Program-made: the position numbers and the translations under genes
The notes under the pieces: model-generated
Database searches by the model: none
What the model was told of the DNA's origin: nothing
Seen by the model: the letters and a program-made list of their open reading frames with translations, nothing else
From: Pseudomonadota bacterium
Lineage (GTDB): Bacteria > Pseudomonadota > Alphaproteobacteria > Caulobacterales > Caulobacteraceae
Direction of reading: 5' to 3'
DNA length: 49,722 nucleotides
NCBI GenBank assembly: GCA_021816155.1
Contig: JAKAZA010000009.1
Span: 1-49,722, forward strand
Shown: piece after piece, positions 9,741 to 19,985 of the stretch
Layout: each line of letters begins with the position of its first letter
Position numbering within the stretch: the stretch's first letter is position 1

Positions 9741-9748
9741 GCGCTCGG

Positions 9749-10447
9749 GTGGCGGATCCGCCCCGCAAGCGCATGGTGCGCCCGCCCGGCGGCGGCGGCG
9801 TCCGCGCGCCTGCCCAACGGCTGAAGACCGCCAAGGCGCGCACCGCCTCGTCGCAGGCGTGGCTCGAACGCCAGCTGAACGACCCCTTTGTCGCCGAGGC
9901 CAAGGCGCGCGGCTACCGATCGCGCGCCGCGTTCAAGCTGGCCGAGATCGACGACCGCCTGCGCCTGATCCGCCGCGGCGCGCGGGTGATCGATCTGGGC
10001 TGCGCGCCAGGCGGCTGGCTCCAGGTTCTGTTGGAACGCGGCGCCGGGGCCGTCGTGGGCGTCGACCTGTTGCCGGTCGACCCGCTGCCGCCGGCGAAGG
10101 TGCTGCAAGCCGACTTCACCGATCCGGAAGTGGGCGACCGGCTGGTGGCGATGCTGGGCGGCGCGCCCGATCTCGTGCTGTCCGACATGGCTCCCAACAC
10201 CACCGGCCACCGGCAGACCGACCACCTGCGCATCATCGCCCTGATCGAGTCTGCGGCCGAGTTCGCCGAGCAGGTCCTCAAGCCGGGCGGCGCGTTCGTG
10301 GCGAAGGCGTTCCAGGGCGGCGAGACGGCCGAGGTGATCGCCGAGCTGAAGCGCGCGTTCGTCGACGTGCGGACGCTCAAGCCGAAGGCGAGCCGGGCGG
10401 AAAGCTCGGAGGTGTACCTGACGGCGCTCGGATTCCGCGGCCGCTGA
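9749..10447 (+). CDS. rlmE: 23S rRNA (uridine-2'-O)-methyltransferase RlmE (FtsJ/RrmJ)
   Basis: A SAM-dependent 2'-O-methyltransferase expected to modify U2552 (E. coli numbering) in the A-loop of 23S rRNA during late 50S assembly. The Rossmann SAM motif is VIDLGCAPGGWLQVLLERG. DMAPNTTGH follows in the active-site region, and KPGGAFVAKAFQGG carries a catalytic Lys. Together with the Lys in ARGYRSRAAFKLAEID these fit the K-D-K-E tetrad of the family. GTG at 9749 gives 232 residues, slightly longer than E. coli RlmE because of a basic N-terminal extension. ATG at 9773 is an alternative. The gene begins 8 bases after the ppx stop and ends 3 bases before the convergent epmB. Confidence 0.92.
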   Translation: MADPPRKRMVRPPGGGGVRAPAQRLKTAKARTASSQAWLERQLNDPFVAEAKARGYRSRAAFKLAEIDDRLRLIRRGARVIDLGCAPGGWLQVLLERGAGAVVGVDLLPVDPLPPAKVLQADFTDPEVGDRLVAMLGGAPDLVLSDMAPNTTGHRQTDHLRIIALIESAAEFAEQVLKPGGAFVAKAFQGGETAEVIAELKRAFVDVRTLKPKASRAESSEVYLTALGFRGR

Positions 10448-10450
10448 CCG

Positions 10451-11494
10451 TCAGCCGGCGGGCGGATAGGCGTGCGATCCGCCCCACGGGTCCTCGACGC
10501 TGACGCAGGCGTCCAACTCGCCCGTCAGATAGCCCGGTCCGACCGGAACCTTGCCATGCCCGCCCGGCAGGTCGAGCACATAGGTTGGCTGGCAGAGGCC
10601 CGAAACGCGCCCGCGCAGGCGCCGCATCAGCGCCTGGCCCCTGGCCAGATCCACGCGGAAGTGGCTCGTTCCGGGCGCCAGGTCGCCGTGGTGCAGATAG
10701 TATGGCTTGATCCGGGTCTCGACGAAGGCGCGCATCAGCGCGACCAGCGTCTCGGCGTCGTCGTTCACGCCGGCCAGGAGCACGGTCTGGCTCACCATCG
10801 GCATGCCGGCGTCGACGATCCTGGCGCAAGCCGCGCGCGCGGCGGGCGTCAGTTCGCGGGGATGGTTCGCGTGGAGCGCGACGTAGGTCGTCTGCGTGGG
10901 GCTCTTCATGGCGGCGACCATGGCGGCGGTTATCCGCGGGGGGTCGGCGACCGGGACGCGGGTGTGAAAGCGCACGATTTTCACGTGCCGTATGGCGGCC
11001 AGGCGCCCCATCAAGTCTGCGAGGCGGCGGGCGGACAGCATCAGCGGATCCCCGCCGGTGAGGATCACCTCCCAGATCGCCGGCGTTGCCGCGATGTACG
11101 CAAGGGCGGCGTCGAGCTCCTGGGCCACCAGCGGCGCGCCCTTGCCCGGGCCAACCCGCTCGCGGCGAAAGCAGAAGCGGCAGTAGACGGCGCAGGTGTG
11201 CGTCACCTTCAGGAGCGCGCGGTCCGGATAGCGGTGAACGACGCCCGGCGCCGGGCTCATTGCGTCGTCGCCGATCGGGTCGGCCGATTCGCCCGGCGCC
11301 GGGGTCAGTTCCTGAACGCTCGGCATGAACTGGCGCGCGATCGGGTCGGCCGGATCCGACTGATCGATGAGCGCGGTCAGCGCGGGCGTCAGGGCCACGG
11401 CGTACCGCTTCGCCACCGGCTCGAGCACGGCGACCCCTCCGGCTTCCAGGAGGCCGGCGTCGGCGAGGGCTTGCGGCGAGCGGAGCGTGGTCAT
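10451..11494 (-). CDS. epmB: EF-P beta-lysylation protein EpmB, a lysine 2,3-aminomutase
   Basis: A radical-SAM, PLP-dependent aminomutase of 347 residues that converts (S)-alpha-lysine to (R)-beta-lysine for attachment to EF-P. The iron-sulfur cluster motif is C101-AVY-C105-RF-C108 inside HTCAVYCRFCFRR. Downstream are ILTGGDPLMLSARRL and FHTRVPVADPPRIT, which are typical of the KamA family. The Lys in LDLPGGHGKVPVGP near the C-terminus is at the PLP-lysine position. Starting at ATG 11494 matches the usual EpmB size. The same frame stays open much further upstream, but that stretch lies inside epmA. The ATGA overlap with the epmA stop shows translational coupling. The neighbours epmA and efp define the role as EF-P modification rather than lysine catabolism. 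Confidence 0.93.
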   Translation of the reverse strand: MTTLRSPQALADAGLLEAGGVAVLEPVAKRYAVALTPALTALIDQSDPADPIARQFMPSVQELTPAPGESADPIGDDAMSPAPGVVHRYPDRALLKVTHTCAVYCRFCFRRERVGPGKGAPLVAQELDAALAYIAATPAIWEVILTGGDPLMLSARRLADLMGRLAAIRHVKIVRFHTRVPVADPPRITAAMVAAMKSPTQTTYVALHANHPRELTPAARAACARIVDAGMPMVSQTVLLAGVNDDAETLVALMRAFVETRIKPYYLHHGDLAPGTSHFRVDLARGQALMRRLRGRVSGLCQPTYVLDLPGGHGKVPVGPGYLTGELDACVSVEDPWGGSHAYPPAG

Positions 11495-12540
11495 GGGCCG
11501 TCCGGAAGCGGTGTCCATAGCACGTCGTCGATTTTTGTCGCTCCGGTGGCCAGCATCACCAGACGGTCGAAGCCGAGCGCCGCGCCGCTGGCGGCCGGCA
11601 TGTCGGGCAGCGCGGTCAGGAAGTCCTCGTCGATCGGATAGCGCTCGCCGTAGATGCGCGCCTTCTCGTCCATGTCGGCCTCGAAACGGCGCCGCTGCTC
11701 GGCCGCATCGGTCAACTCGGCGAAGCAGTTCGCCAGCTCCACGCCGCAGACATAGACCTCGAACCGTTCGGCGACGCGCGGATCGCCCGGCTTGGCGCGC
11801 GCCAGCGCGGCCTCGGGCAGAGGATACTCGCAGAGGATCGTCGGACGCCCGATGCCAAGCGCCGGTTCGACCTTCGCCGCGATGACGCGGCTGAAGATGT
11901 CCGACCAGGTGTCGTCGTCGGCGACCCGCAGGCCGGCCGTGCACGCCGCACCGTCGAGCGCGGCCCGGTCGGGTTCGCCGCCGGGCAGGGTCGCCATCAG
12001 GTCGATGCCCGCGAACCGCTCGAACGCCTCCGCCACGGTGATCCGCTCGGGCGCGGCCAGCGGGTCGCACGCACGGCCCCGAAAACCGAACCGCCGCGTC
12101 CCCGCGGTCTCAGCGGCCAACGCGATCAGCGCCGCGCAGTCCTCCATGAGCCGCTCGTACGGCTCGCCGGCCCGATACCACTCCAGCAGAGTGAATTCGG
12201 GGTGGTGCAGCGGTCCCCGCTCGCGGCCCCGCCAAACGCGCGCCAGCTCGAAGATGCGCCGCTCGCCCGCCGACAGCAGTTTCTTGGCCGCGAACTCCGG
12301 CGAAGTCCGCAGATAGAAGGGACGCCGTTCGCCCGCAGGCGACACCCAGTCCGTGGCGAAGGCGTGCAGGTGCGTTTCGTTGCCGGGCGAGATCTGCAGG
12401 GCGGCGGTTTCCACCTCGGTGAAGGCGCGCGCCTCGAACCAGGCCCGGACGGCGCTCGTGATCCGTCCGCGCGCGATCAGGCGGGGCCGACGGTCGCGGT
12501 GGGTGTCGGCGCGCTGCCAGGCGGGTGGGGGAAGGGGCAC
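11491..12540 (-). CDS. epmA: EF-P--(R)-beta-lysine ligase EpmA (GenX/PoxA)
   Basis: A class II lysyl-tRNA-synthetase paralogue that lacks the anticodon-binding domain and ligates beta-lysine to the conserved Lys of EF-P. The catalytic core is visible: [13 protein letters not shown], then [14 protein letters not shown] and [14 protein letters not shown] (class II motif 2 region). Near the C-terminus [12 protein letters not shown] and [15 protein letters not shown] (motif 3 region) follow. The length of 349 residues, with no N-terminal OB fold, separates it from true LysRS. Translation starts with GTG at 12540, and the stop overlaps the epmB start by four bases. The 110-base gap to the divergent efp could hold promoters for both directions. 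No epmC hydroxylase is seen nearby. Confidence 0.93.
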   Translation of the reverse strand: MPLPPPAWQRADTHRDRRPRLIARGRITSAVRAWFEARAFTEVETAALQISPGNETHLHAFATDWVSPAGERRPFYLRTSPEFAAKKLLSAGERRIFELARVWRGRERGPLHHPEFTLLEWYRAGEPYERLMEDCAALIALAAETAGTRRFGFRGRACDPLAAPERITVAEAFERFAGIDLMATLPGGEPDRAALDGAACTAGLRVADDDTWSDIFSRVIAAKVEPALGIGRPTILCEYPLPEAALARAKPGDPRVAERFEVYVCGVELANCFAELTDAAEQRRRFEADMDEKARIYGERYPIDEDFLTALPDMPAASGAALGFDRLVMLATGATKIDDVLWTPLPDGP

Positions 12541-12603
12541 GCAGCGGCCTTAGCACGGCTTTGGCGCCCGATCGCGCTGGTGATTGCGGGCCGATTGAGC
12601 TAG

Positions 12604-12615
12604 TTGCCGCGGCAA
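12604..12615. promoter_or_regulatory. perfect 12-bp palindrome upstream of efp
   Basis: TTGCCGCGGCAA is a perfect dyad in the epmA-efp divergent gap, 35 bases before the efp start. It could bind a dimeric regulator or form a small hairpin in the leader. In such GC-rich DNA a 12-bp palindrome can arise by chance, so this is only a candidate. Confidence 0.2.
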
Positions 12616-12650
12616 ACTTGGGCGATCGGCCCCGGAACCGAGGAGTTTTC

Positions 12651-13217
12651 GTGAAGGTAGCGGCCAGCTCGCTTCGCAAAGGCAGCGTCGTCGATCTAGA
12701 CGGCAAGCTGTACGTCGTGCTCACGGCGCAGAACATCCACCCGGGCAAGGGCACGCCGGTGACCCAGCTCGACATGCGGCGCATATCCGACGGCGTGAAG
12801 GTGTCGGAGCGCTACCGCACCACGGAGCAGGTGGAGCGCGCCTTCGTCGACGAGCGCGAATATTCGTTCCTCTACCAGGACGGCGAGGGCTACCACTTCA
12901 TGGAGCCCAACACCTACGATCAGGTCGCCGTGCCGGCCGAGATCATCGGCGAGGCCGACAAGTACCTGCAGGACGGCATGCTGGTGCACATCTCGACGCA
13001 TGAGGGCGTGCCGATCGCCATCGAGTTGCCGGCGCGCGTGACGCTGGAGATCGTCGAGACCGAGCCGGTGGTGAAGGGCCAGACCGCATCCGGCTCATAC
13101 AAGCCCGCGGTGCTGAACAACGGCGTGCGGATCATGATCCCAACCTACATCACGACGGGCACCAAGGTGGTCGTCCACACCGAGACCGGCGAATACATGG
13201 AGCGGGCGAAGGAATAG
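12651..13217 (+). CDS. efp: translation elongation factor P
   Basis: EF-P relieves ribosome stalling at consecutive prolines by entering the E-site region and reaching toward the peptidyl-transferase centre. The protein has exactly the typical 188 residues. Domain I (about 1-65) carries the loop HPGKGTP, whose Lys33 matches the Lys34 modified in E. coli. Two OB-like domains follow, ending with [22 protein letters not shown] at 12651 is chosen because GAGGAG lies 6-11 bases upstream and because the N-terminus [11 protein letters not shown] aligns with the family; open sequence further upstream lies in the intergenic gap. With epmA and epmB divergent and adjacent, beta-lysylation of Lys33 is a strong inference. 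Confidence 0.97.
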   Translation: MKVAASSLRKGSVVDLDGKLYVVLTAQNIHPGKGTPVTQLDMRRISDGVKVSERYRTTEQVERAFVDEREYSFLYQDGEGYHFMEPNTYDQVAVPAEIIGEADKYLQDGMLVHISTHEGVPIAIELPARVTLEIVETEPVVKGQTASGSYKPAVLNNGVRIMIPTYITTGTKVVVHTETGEYMERAKE

Positions 13218-13226
13218 GGGCTGGCG

Positions 13227-13649
13227 GTGACGCAACCGGGTGAAGAGGCAGCGCTCGACCTCACGGGCGACTGGGTGGGCAGTTTCAACTATCCGCGCAC
13301 CCTCCCGCCGGTGGTCTTCCGCGCGACGCTCGACGACGATGGCGGTTGTCTCGTCGGCGCGACCGTTGAGCCGGGGCGGGCGACTAGGGGGGGCGCGGGC
13401 CTGATGCTGACCGCGACGCTGCAGGGACGCCGCGACGGGCGGGCCGTGCGGTTCCTGAAGACCTACGACGCCGTGACGCGGAACCTAGACGCCGTCCGCT
13501 ACGAGGGCCAACTCAGCCCGGACGGGTCGGAGATCGACGGACGCTGGACCATCGTCGGCGCGTGGTCCGGCGAATTCGTGATGGTGCGCAGGGGATTTCC
13601 TTACGCAGCGACCGCACGCAGAGCCGCCGACAAGATCGGCGCGCGGTAG
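13227..13649 (+). CDS. small beta-rich (lipocalin-like) protein of unknown function
   Basis: A 140-residue soluble protein that I do not recognise as a named family. It opens with LTGDWVGSFNYP and alternates short beta-like stretches with turns: PVVFRATLDDDGGCLVG, LMLTATLQGRR, VRYEGQLSPDGSEIDGRW and GEFVMVRRG. The pattern suggests a small beta-barrel or lipocalin-like fold that tests for a ligand. It lies 9 bases after efp and 5 bases before the dimethylformamidase-like gene, so it is probably translated together with that gene. The large protein's relative, N,N-dimethylformamidase, also works with a small subunit of similar length. I see no sequence match between this protein and what I recall of that subunit. 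A partner role is therefore only a suggestion. GTG at 13227 is the start. Confidence 0.7.
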   Translation: MTQPGEEAALDLTGDWVGSFNYPRTLPPVVFRATLDDDGGCLVGATVEPGRATRGGAGLMLTATLQGRRDGRAVRFLKTYDAVTRNLDAVRYEGQLSPDGSEIDGRWTIVGAWSGEFVMVRRGFPYAATARRAADKIGAR

Positions 13650-13654
13650 GCGGC

Positions 13655-15196
13655 GTGCCGGCCTGTTACACCGATCGTCTGAGCGTTCGCCCTGGCGAGC
13701 GCTTCGCGCTCCACGCCAGCGGCGCGTCCGGCCCCTGCGCCCTGGAGGTGACCCGTGTCGGCGCCGGCCGACAGGTGGTGCTGCTGCGCGAGGGGCTGGC
13801 GGTCGGCGACCACCCGACGCCCGAGCACGCCGATCGCGACGGCTGCGGCTGGCCCGTCGCGCTCGAGATCGAGGTGGGGGCGGACTGGGCCAGCGGTTAC
13901 TACGACATCCGGCTGGCCGACCGGGGCGGCGAAGCGGCGCACCACTTCGTCGTCGTGAAGCCGCCGAGGGCCGAACGGCGCGCCCGCGCAGCGTTCGTGC
14001 TCGCAACCAACACCTACCACGCCTACAACCACTGGGGCGGCGCCAACGCCTATTGCGACGTCGACGCGCTGATGAGCCGCCGCGCCGATCTGCCGACCGC
14101 GATGCGGGGCGCGATCGGGGTCCTCTCGACGCGCCGGCCGTTCCCCCAGATGCTGATCGCGCCCCCGGCGGACGTCCCGCGGCTGGTGAACCTGCGCGAG
14201 CGCGGCTTCGAGGAGCGGCCTTTCGCCGGCGACCGCGCCTGGCCGCGCCGCCGGGAGCTGTCGCCCTACGACTCGTCGGCGGGCTTCCTGAACAAATGGG
14301 AGCACAAGTTCGCCGCCTGGGCCGAGGAGGAAGGCCTGGCGCTCGACTACTTCACCGACGAGGATCTCGATCGGGAGCCCGGCGTTCTGGACGGCTACAC
14401 CTGCGTCATCCTCGTCGGACACAGCGAGTACTGGACCGCCGGTCAGCGCGACCAGATCGAGCGGTTCGTCGACGGTGGCGGGCGCCTGGCGGTCTTTTCG
14501 GGCAACACGTGCTTCTGGAAGGTGCGCTTCGAGGACGAGGGCGCGCGCTTCATCTGCCACAAGTGGCAAGGGTTCTCGGCCGATCCGGTGGCGGCGCGCC
14601 GCCCGCAGGAGGCGACGCACCTCTGGTCGCACCGCGCCTTCGACCGTCCCGAAGCGTCGATCACCGGGCTGAGCTTCCTGTTCGGCGGCTATCACCGGCT
14701 GGGCCTGTGCGTAGCCCGCGGCGCCGGCGGCTTCACAGTCTACGACGAGCATCACTGGTCGCTCGACGGCGCCGATCTCTTCTACGGCGACGTGATCGGG
14801 GCCGGGCTGCCGCTGATCGGCTACGAGAACGACGGCTGCCGCTTCACCTTCGCCGACGATGGACGTCTCGCGCCCGTCGCGGAGCTGGGCGTGCCAGAGA
14901 ACCTCGAGATCATCGCCGTGGCGCCAGCCGCGTTCGGCGAGGAGGAGGGCCGAGGCTACGCGCCGATCATTCCACCCGAGAATCTGGATGTCATCCTCCG
15001 CGAGGTGTTCGCCGATGAGGGCCCCGCCGCGCGCCGGCGGCTGCTGCACGGCCACGCGGTGATGGCCGCCTTCCGCAGGGGCGCTGGCGAGGTCTTCAAC
15101 GCCGGTACGACCGAGTGGGCGCACGGGCTGGCGGCCGCGGATCCGTTCGTGACGCGGATAACGCGCAACGTTCTCCGGCGCTTCGGCGCCTACTGA
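13655..15196 (+). CDS. N,N-dimethylformamidase beta-subunit-like protein
   Basis: A 513-residue protein that resembles the large subunit of N,N-dimethylformamidase. That enzyme is an iron amidase that splits dimethylformamide to dimethylamine and formate. Recognisable stretches are VLATNTYHAYNHWGGANAYC (about residue 110), EGLALDYFTDEDLD, ILVGHSEYWTAGQRDQIERF and a glutamine-amidotransferase-like core with GGGRLAVFSGNTCFWKVRFE. The N-terminal 90 residues look like a beta-sandwich, as in the family. The true enzyme is longer (about 760), so this is a short homologue and its substrate may be another small amide. GTG at 13655 is chosen because earlier in-frame starts lie inside the preceding gene. 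Family call good; substrate unknown. Confidence 0.75.
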   Translation: MPACYTDRLSVRPGERFALHASGASGPCALEVTRVGAGRQVVLLREGLAVGDHPTPEHADRDGCGWPVALEIEVGADWASGYYDIRLADRGGEAAHHFVVVKPPRAERRARAAFVLATNTYHAYNHWGGANAYCDVDALMSRRADLPTAMRGAIGVLSTRRPFPQMLIAPPADVPRLVNLRERGFEERPFAGDRAWPRRRELSPYDSSAGFLNKWEHKFAAWAEEEGLALDYFTDEDLDREPGVLDGYTCVILVGHSEYWTAGQRDQIERFVDGGGRLAVFSGNTCFWKVRFEDEGARFICHKWQGFSADPVAARRPQEATHLWSHRAFDRPEASITGLSFLFGGYHRLGLCVARGAGGFTVYDEHHWSLDGADLFYGDVIGAGLPLIGYENDGCRFTFADDGRLAPVAELGVPENLEIIAVAPAAFGEEEGRGYAPIIPPENLDVILREVFADEGPAARRRLLHGHAVMAAFRRGAGEVFNAGTTEWAHGLAAADPFVTRITRNVLRRFGAY

Positions 15197-16350
15197 TGCG
15201 ACTGCGTTTTCAGGCCGGCGCTGCTCCCGCCTGACGCGGGTGTCACGCCGAAGGCGGCGAACTGGGCGGCGATGCTCCCGTCCATGTCGTCCGCGGCGGC
15301 CACGTCGTACCGTCCGGCGCTGCGGTCGCCCGCGCAGATCTCGGCGACGCCGAGCATGAAGCGCGAAGACGCCAGCTTGGGATTGCGCCGGAGCGCAGCG
15401 TCGTATCCCGCGATCGCGGCGCGGTAGTCACCCATGCGGAACCGGACGAACGCCACCGAATCGAGTGTGTCCGCGTTGTCCGGGCGCACCTGCAGCGAGC
15501 GCTCGCAGTCGGCGAGCGCCGCGGCGAGGTCGACGTTCTCGATCGCGCGGCTCCAGCAGCGCATGTTCAGGAGGTGGGCGTCGTCGGGCTTCGCGGCGAG
15601 CGCCTTGCCGGCCTCGGCGATGGCGGCCGGATAGCGCCCGGCGTCGAAGTCGGCGTCGGCGGCGAGTCCGAACGTCCGAGCGGCGCGCGCCTGATCGCCC
15701 TTGCCGAGGTAAGCCTGGCCAGCCCCGTCCATCGCCAGCGTGAGGCGCCGATCGCGATGGAGCGCGTCGGCGAAGTCGGCCAGCGCCAGGTCCCAGCGGC
15801 GTCTCGCGAGAAAGACGAGGCCGCGGTTGGCCCACGGGTCGGCCGACGCCGGATCGAGTTCGATCGCCCGGTTCTCGTCGCGCAGCGACTGGACGAAGTC
15901 GCCGCGGCGCAGCTCGAGGACGCCGCGGTTGTTGTAGCCGGCCCACGCGTCCGGATGAAACCGGACCGCCTGGTCGAGGTCCGCCTGAGCCCGGGCCAGG
16001 TCGCCCTGGTCGAGATAGATCATTCCCTGCCCGTTCAGAGCCGCCGCGTCATGCGGGTCGCGCCGGAGGGCGCGGGCGTAGTCGTTTAGCGCGGCCGGGA
16101 GGTCGGCCTCGAGCTGATAGGCCTCGGCGCGCGCTGTCAGGGCTGCCGTCAGCTCGTCCGACCTGGCGGTGGCGATCAGCTCCGTGCAGTGGCCGATGCG
16201 CCGTTCCAGCGCCTGCTTCGACCAGGCTGGCGCCTGACACGAGGCCAGCTGCGCCGATCTGGCCGGTCCCGGCCGGCAGCCAGCGAGCGCCGCGAAAGCG
16301 AAGGCCAGCGCCGCGCAGGCCTTCCATCCATATCCGGCGCGCCCACCCAT
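15190..16350 (-). CDS. TPR-repeat lipoprotein
   Basis: A 386-residue putative lipoprotein. A hydrophobic leader (AALAFAFAALAGC) ends in a lipobox with Cys25, predicting a lipid anchor and periplasmic exposure. About eight tetratricopeptide repeats follow from about residue 60 to 340. Examples are YARALRRDPHDAAALNGQG, DLDQAVRFHPDAWAGYNNRG and NRAIELDPASADPWANRG. Such repeats make a superhelical protein-binding scaffold, so the protein probably serves an envelope complex. It is convergent with the dimethylformamidase-like gene (seven-base overlap) and divergent from guaB. Nothing shows a specific partner. The C-terminus (about 345-386) has no repeat and looks disordered. Confidence 0.8.
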   Translation of the reverse strand: MGGRAGYGWKACAALAFAFAALAGCRPGPARSAQLASCQAPAWSKQALERRIGHCTELIATARSDELTAALTARAEAYQLEADLPAALNDYARALRRDPHDAAALNGQGMIYLDQGDLARAQADLDQAVRFHPDAWAGYNNRGVLELRRGDFVQSLRDENRAIELDPASADPWANRGLVFLARRRWDLALADFADALHRDRRLTLAMDGAGQAYLGKGDQARAARTFGLAADADFDAGRYPAAIAEAGKALAAKPDDAHLLNMRCWSRAIENVDLAAALADCERSLQVRPDNADTLDSVAFVRFRMGDYRAAIAGYDAALRRNPKLASSRFMLGVAEICAGDRSAGRYDVAAADDMDGSIAAQFAAFGVTPASGGSSAGLKTQSHQ

Positions 16351-16363
16351 GCGCCGAACCTAA

Positions 16364-18321
<1,958 letters not shown>

Positions 18322-18326
18322 CGCGG

Positions 18327-18575
18327 ATGAGTCTGCTCGACGTCGCGGGTCTGATCGGAGTGGCGATGATCCTCGCCGCCTACGCGCTCGCGACCACCGG
18401 CCGGCTCGATCCGAAGCGCGCGCCGTCTCTGGCCCTGAACTTTGCAGGATCCAGTTTGATCCTGCTGTCGCTGACGCGCGCCTTCAACCTGTCGGCGGCG
18501 ATCGTGGAAGGCGCCTGGGCGTTGATCGCGCTGGCCGGGCTCGCCCGCGCCGCTCTAAGACGGCTGCGAGCCTGA
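18327..18575 (+). CDS. small membrane protein, CBU_0592-like
   Basis: An 82-residue membrane protein with three hydrophobic stretches at about residues 5-24 (VAGLIGVAMILAAYALATTG), 33-52 (LALNFAGSSLILLSLTRAF) and 55-76. The pattern of a leading DVxGLIGVAMILAAYAL and a central LNxxGSxLIL fits the CBU_0592 family of unknown function, which is usually about 80 residues. The ATG at 18327 follows the MAPEG stop by five bases. The same frame stays open upstream, but that stretch lies within the MAPEG gene. It belongs to the guaB-MAPEG-rsmB run. No function can be assigned. Confidence 0.75.
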   Translation: MSLLDVAGLIGVAMILAAYALATTGRLDPKRAPSLALNFAGSSLILLSLTRAFNLSAAIVEGAWALIALAGLARAALRRLRA

Positions 18576-18596
18576 GCATCCGGGGAGCCTGAGCCC

Positions 18597-19871
18597 TTGC
18601 GAGACGGCGGCCGCATCGCTGCGGCGATCGAAGTGCTGGCGGACATGGACGCCCGACACCGGCCCGCGCACCTGGCGCTGAGGGCCTGGGGCGAGGGCGC
18701 GCGGTACGCCGGCGCCAAGGACCGCGCCTTCGTGTCGGGTCTGGTGCTGGACGTGCTGCGGCGTCGGCGCTCGCTGGCCTGGCTGATGGGCGAGGAGACC
18801 GATCGGGCGCGGACGCTTGCCGCGCTCGGGTTCGTGTGGGGCTGGTCGCCGGAACGGCTCGCCGCGGCGGCCGGGGAAGCGCACGGTCCCGGCGGACTGA
18901 GCGCGGCCGAGCGCGCGCGCCTCGCCGATCCGACTCCGCTGGAAGGTGCGCCGGCGGCCGTGCGCGGCGACTATCCGGACTGGCTGGACGGCGCGCTGGC
19001 GCGGGTGTTCGGCGACGCCAGGGCGCTCGAGGGCGCGGCGATGGCGGCGCGAGCGCCGGTCGACGTGCGCGTCAACACGTTGAAATCGGGCCCGGCGCAC
19101 GTGCTGAAGGCGCTGGCGCCGTTCGAGCCGCGCGTGCTCGGCTTTCCCCCGCATGCCATCCGCATCGCCGCGCCGGCCGCCAGCGAGCGCGCCGCGCCGG
19201 TCGAGGCCGTGCCCGCCTTCGCTCGCGGCGCCTTCGAGGTGCAGGACGCCGGCTCCCAGATCGCCGCGCTCGCCGCCGGCGACATCGCCCGGGCCCAGGT
19301 GCTGGACTTCTGCGCAGGCGGCGGCGGCAAGACGCTCGCGCTCGCGGCGGCGATGCGCAACACCGGCCAGCTCTACGCTTACGACGCCGACGCGAGGCGC
19401 CTTGCCGACACGGTCAAGCGCGCCCAGCGCGCCGGCGTGCGCAACCTGCAGGTCCGGTCGCCGATCGACCCCAACGCCCTCGCCGGTCTGGAAGGCCGGA
19501 TGGACCTCGTTTTCGTCGACGCGCCCTGCACCGGCTCGGGCACCTGGCGCCGCCACCCGGATGCGAAGTGGCGTCTGACGCCGCAGCAGCTCGAGCGCCG
19601 TATGGCCGAGCAGGATGCGGTGCTCGCGGCCGCCGCGCCGTTCGTGCGGCCCGGCGGCCGCCTCGTATACGTCACCTGTTCGCTGCTGACGGAGGAGAAC
19701 GACGACCGGGTGGCGACGTTCCTCTCCGCGCATGCCGACTTCGCGGCCGAGCCCGTCGCGCTGTCCGGCGCCGAGCGATGGCTGGGCGGGGACGGCTTCC
19801 TGCGCCTGACGCCACGCGCGGCCGACTCGGACGGCTTCTTCGTCGCGACGTTGCGACGCGCCGCGGCCTAG
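18597..19871 (+). CDS. RsmB-family rRNA (cytosine-C5)-methyltransferase
   Basis: A 424-residue SAM-dependent RNA m5C methyltransferase of the RsmB/NOP family. The N-terminal region (about 1-130) resembles the NusB-like RNA-binding domain (YAGAKDRAFVSGLVLDVLRR). The catalytic domain shows FEVQDAGSQIAALAA, the SAM motif VLDFCAGGGGKTLALAAAM, then VDAPCTGSGTWRRHPDAKWR and YVTCSLLTEENDDRV. The two cysteines, in PCTGSG and in TCS, are the pair used for release and catalysis. The likely target is C967 of 16S rRNA or a nearby site, but paralogues differ, so I leave the symbol blank. TTG at 18597 follows GGGGAG by about ten bases. Confidence 0.88.
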   Translation: MRDGGRIAAAIEVLADMDARHRPAHLALRAWGEGARYAGAKDRAFVSGLVLDVLRRRRSLAWLMGEETDRARTLAALGFVWGWSPERLAAAAGEAHGPGGLSAAERARLADPTPLEGAPAAVRGDYPDWLDGALARVFGDARALEGAAMAARAPVDVRVNTLKSGPAHVLKALAPFEPRVLGFPPHAIRIAAPAASERAAPVEAVPAFARGAFEVQDAGSQIAALAAGDIARAQVLDFCAGGGGKTLALAAAMRNTGQLYAYDADARRLADTVKRAQRAGVRNLQVRSPIDPNALAGLEGRMDLVFVDAPCTGSGTWRRHPDAKWRLTPQQLERRMAEQDAVLAAAAPFVRPGGRLVYVTCSLLTEENDDRVATFLSAHADFAAEPVALSGAERWLGGDGFLRLTPRAADSDGFFVATLRRAAA

Positions 19872-19985
19872 GGAGGCGGCCAACGGTTTCGGTGTGTGGA
19901 AGGCGCAGCTTGCAGGACGCGATCGCGCCTCGCTAAGGGTCCATCAGTTGCGCGTCCGGGCGGGCGCGGGGGAGATTGCACCACA

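Noticed and set aside
10451-12070. One open 539-residue minus-strand frame covering epmB and more
   Set aside because: Only the last 347 residues match the lysine 2,3-aminomutase family. The upstream part is antisense-free overlap with epmA in another frame. The ATG at 11494 with the ATGA overlap is the natural start.
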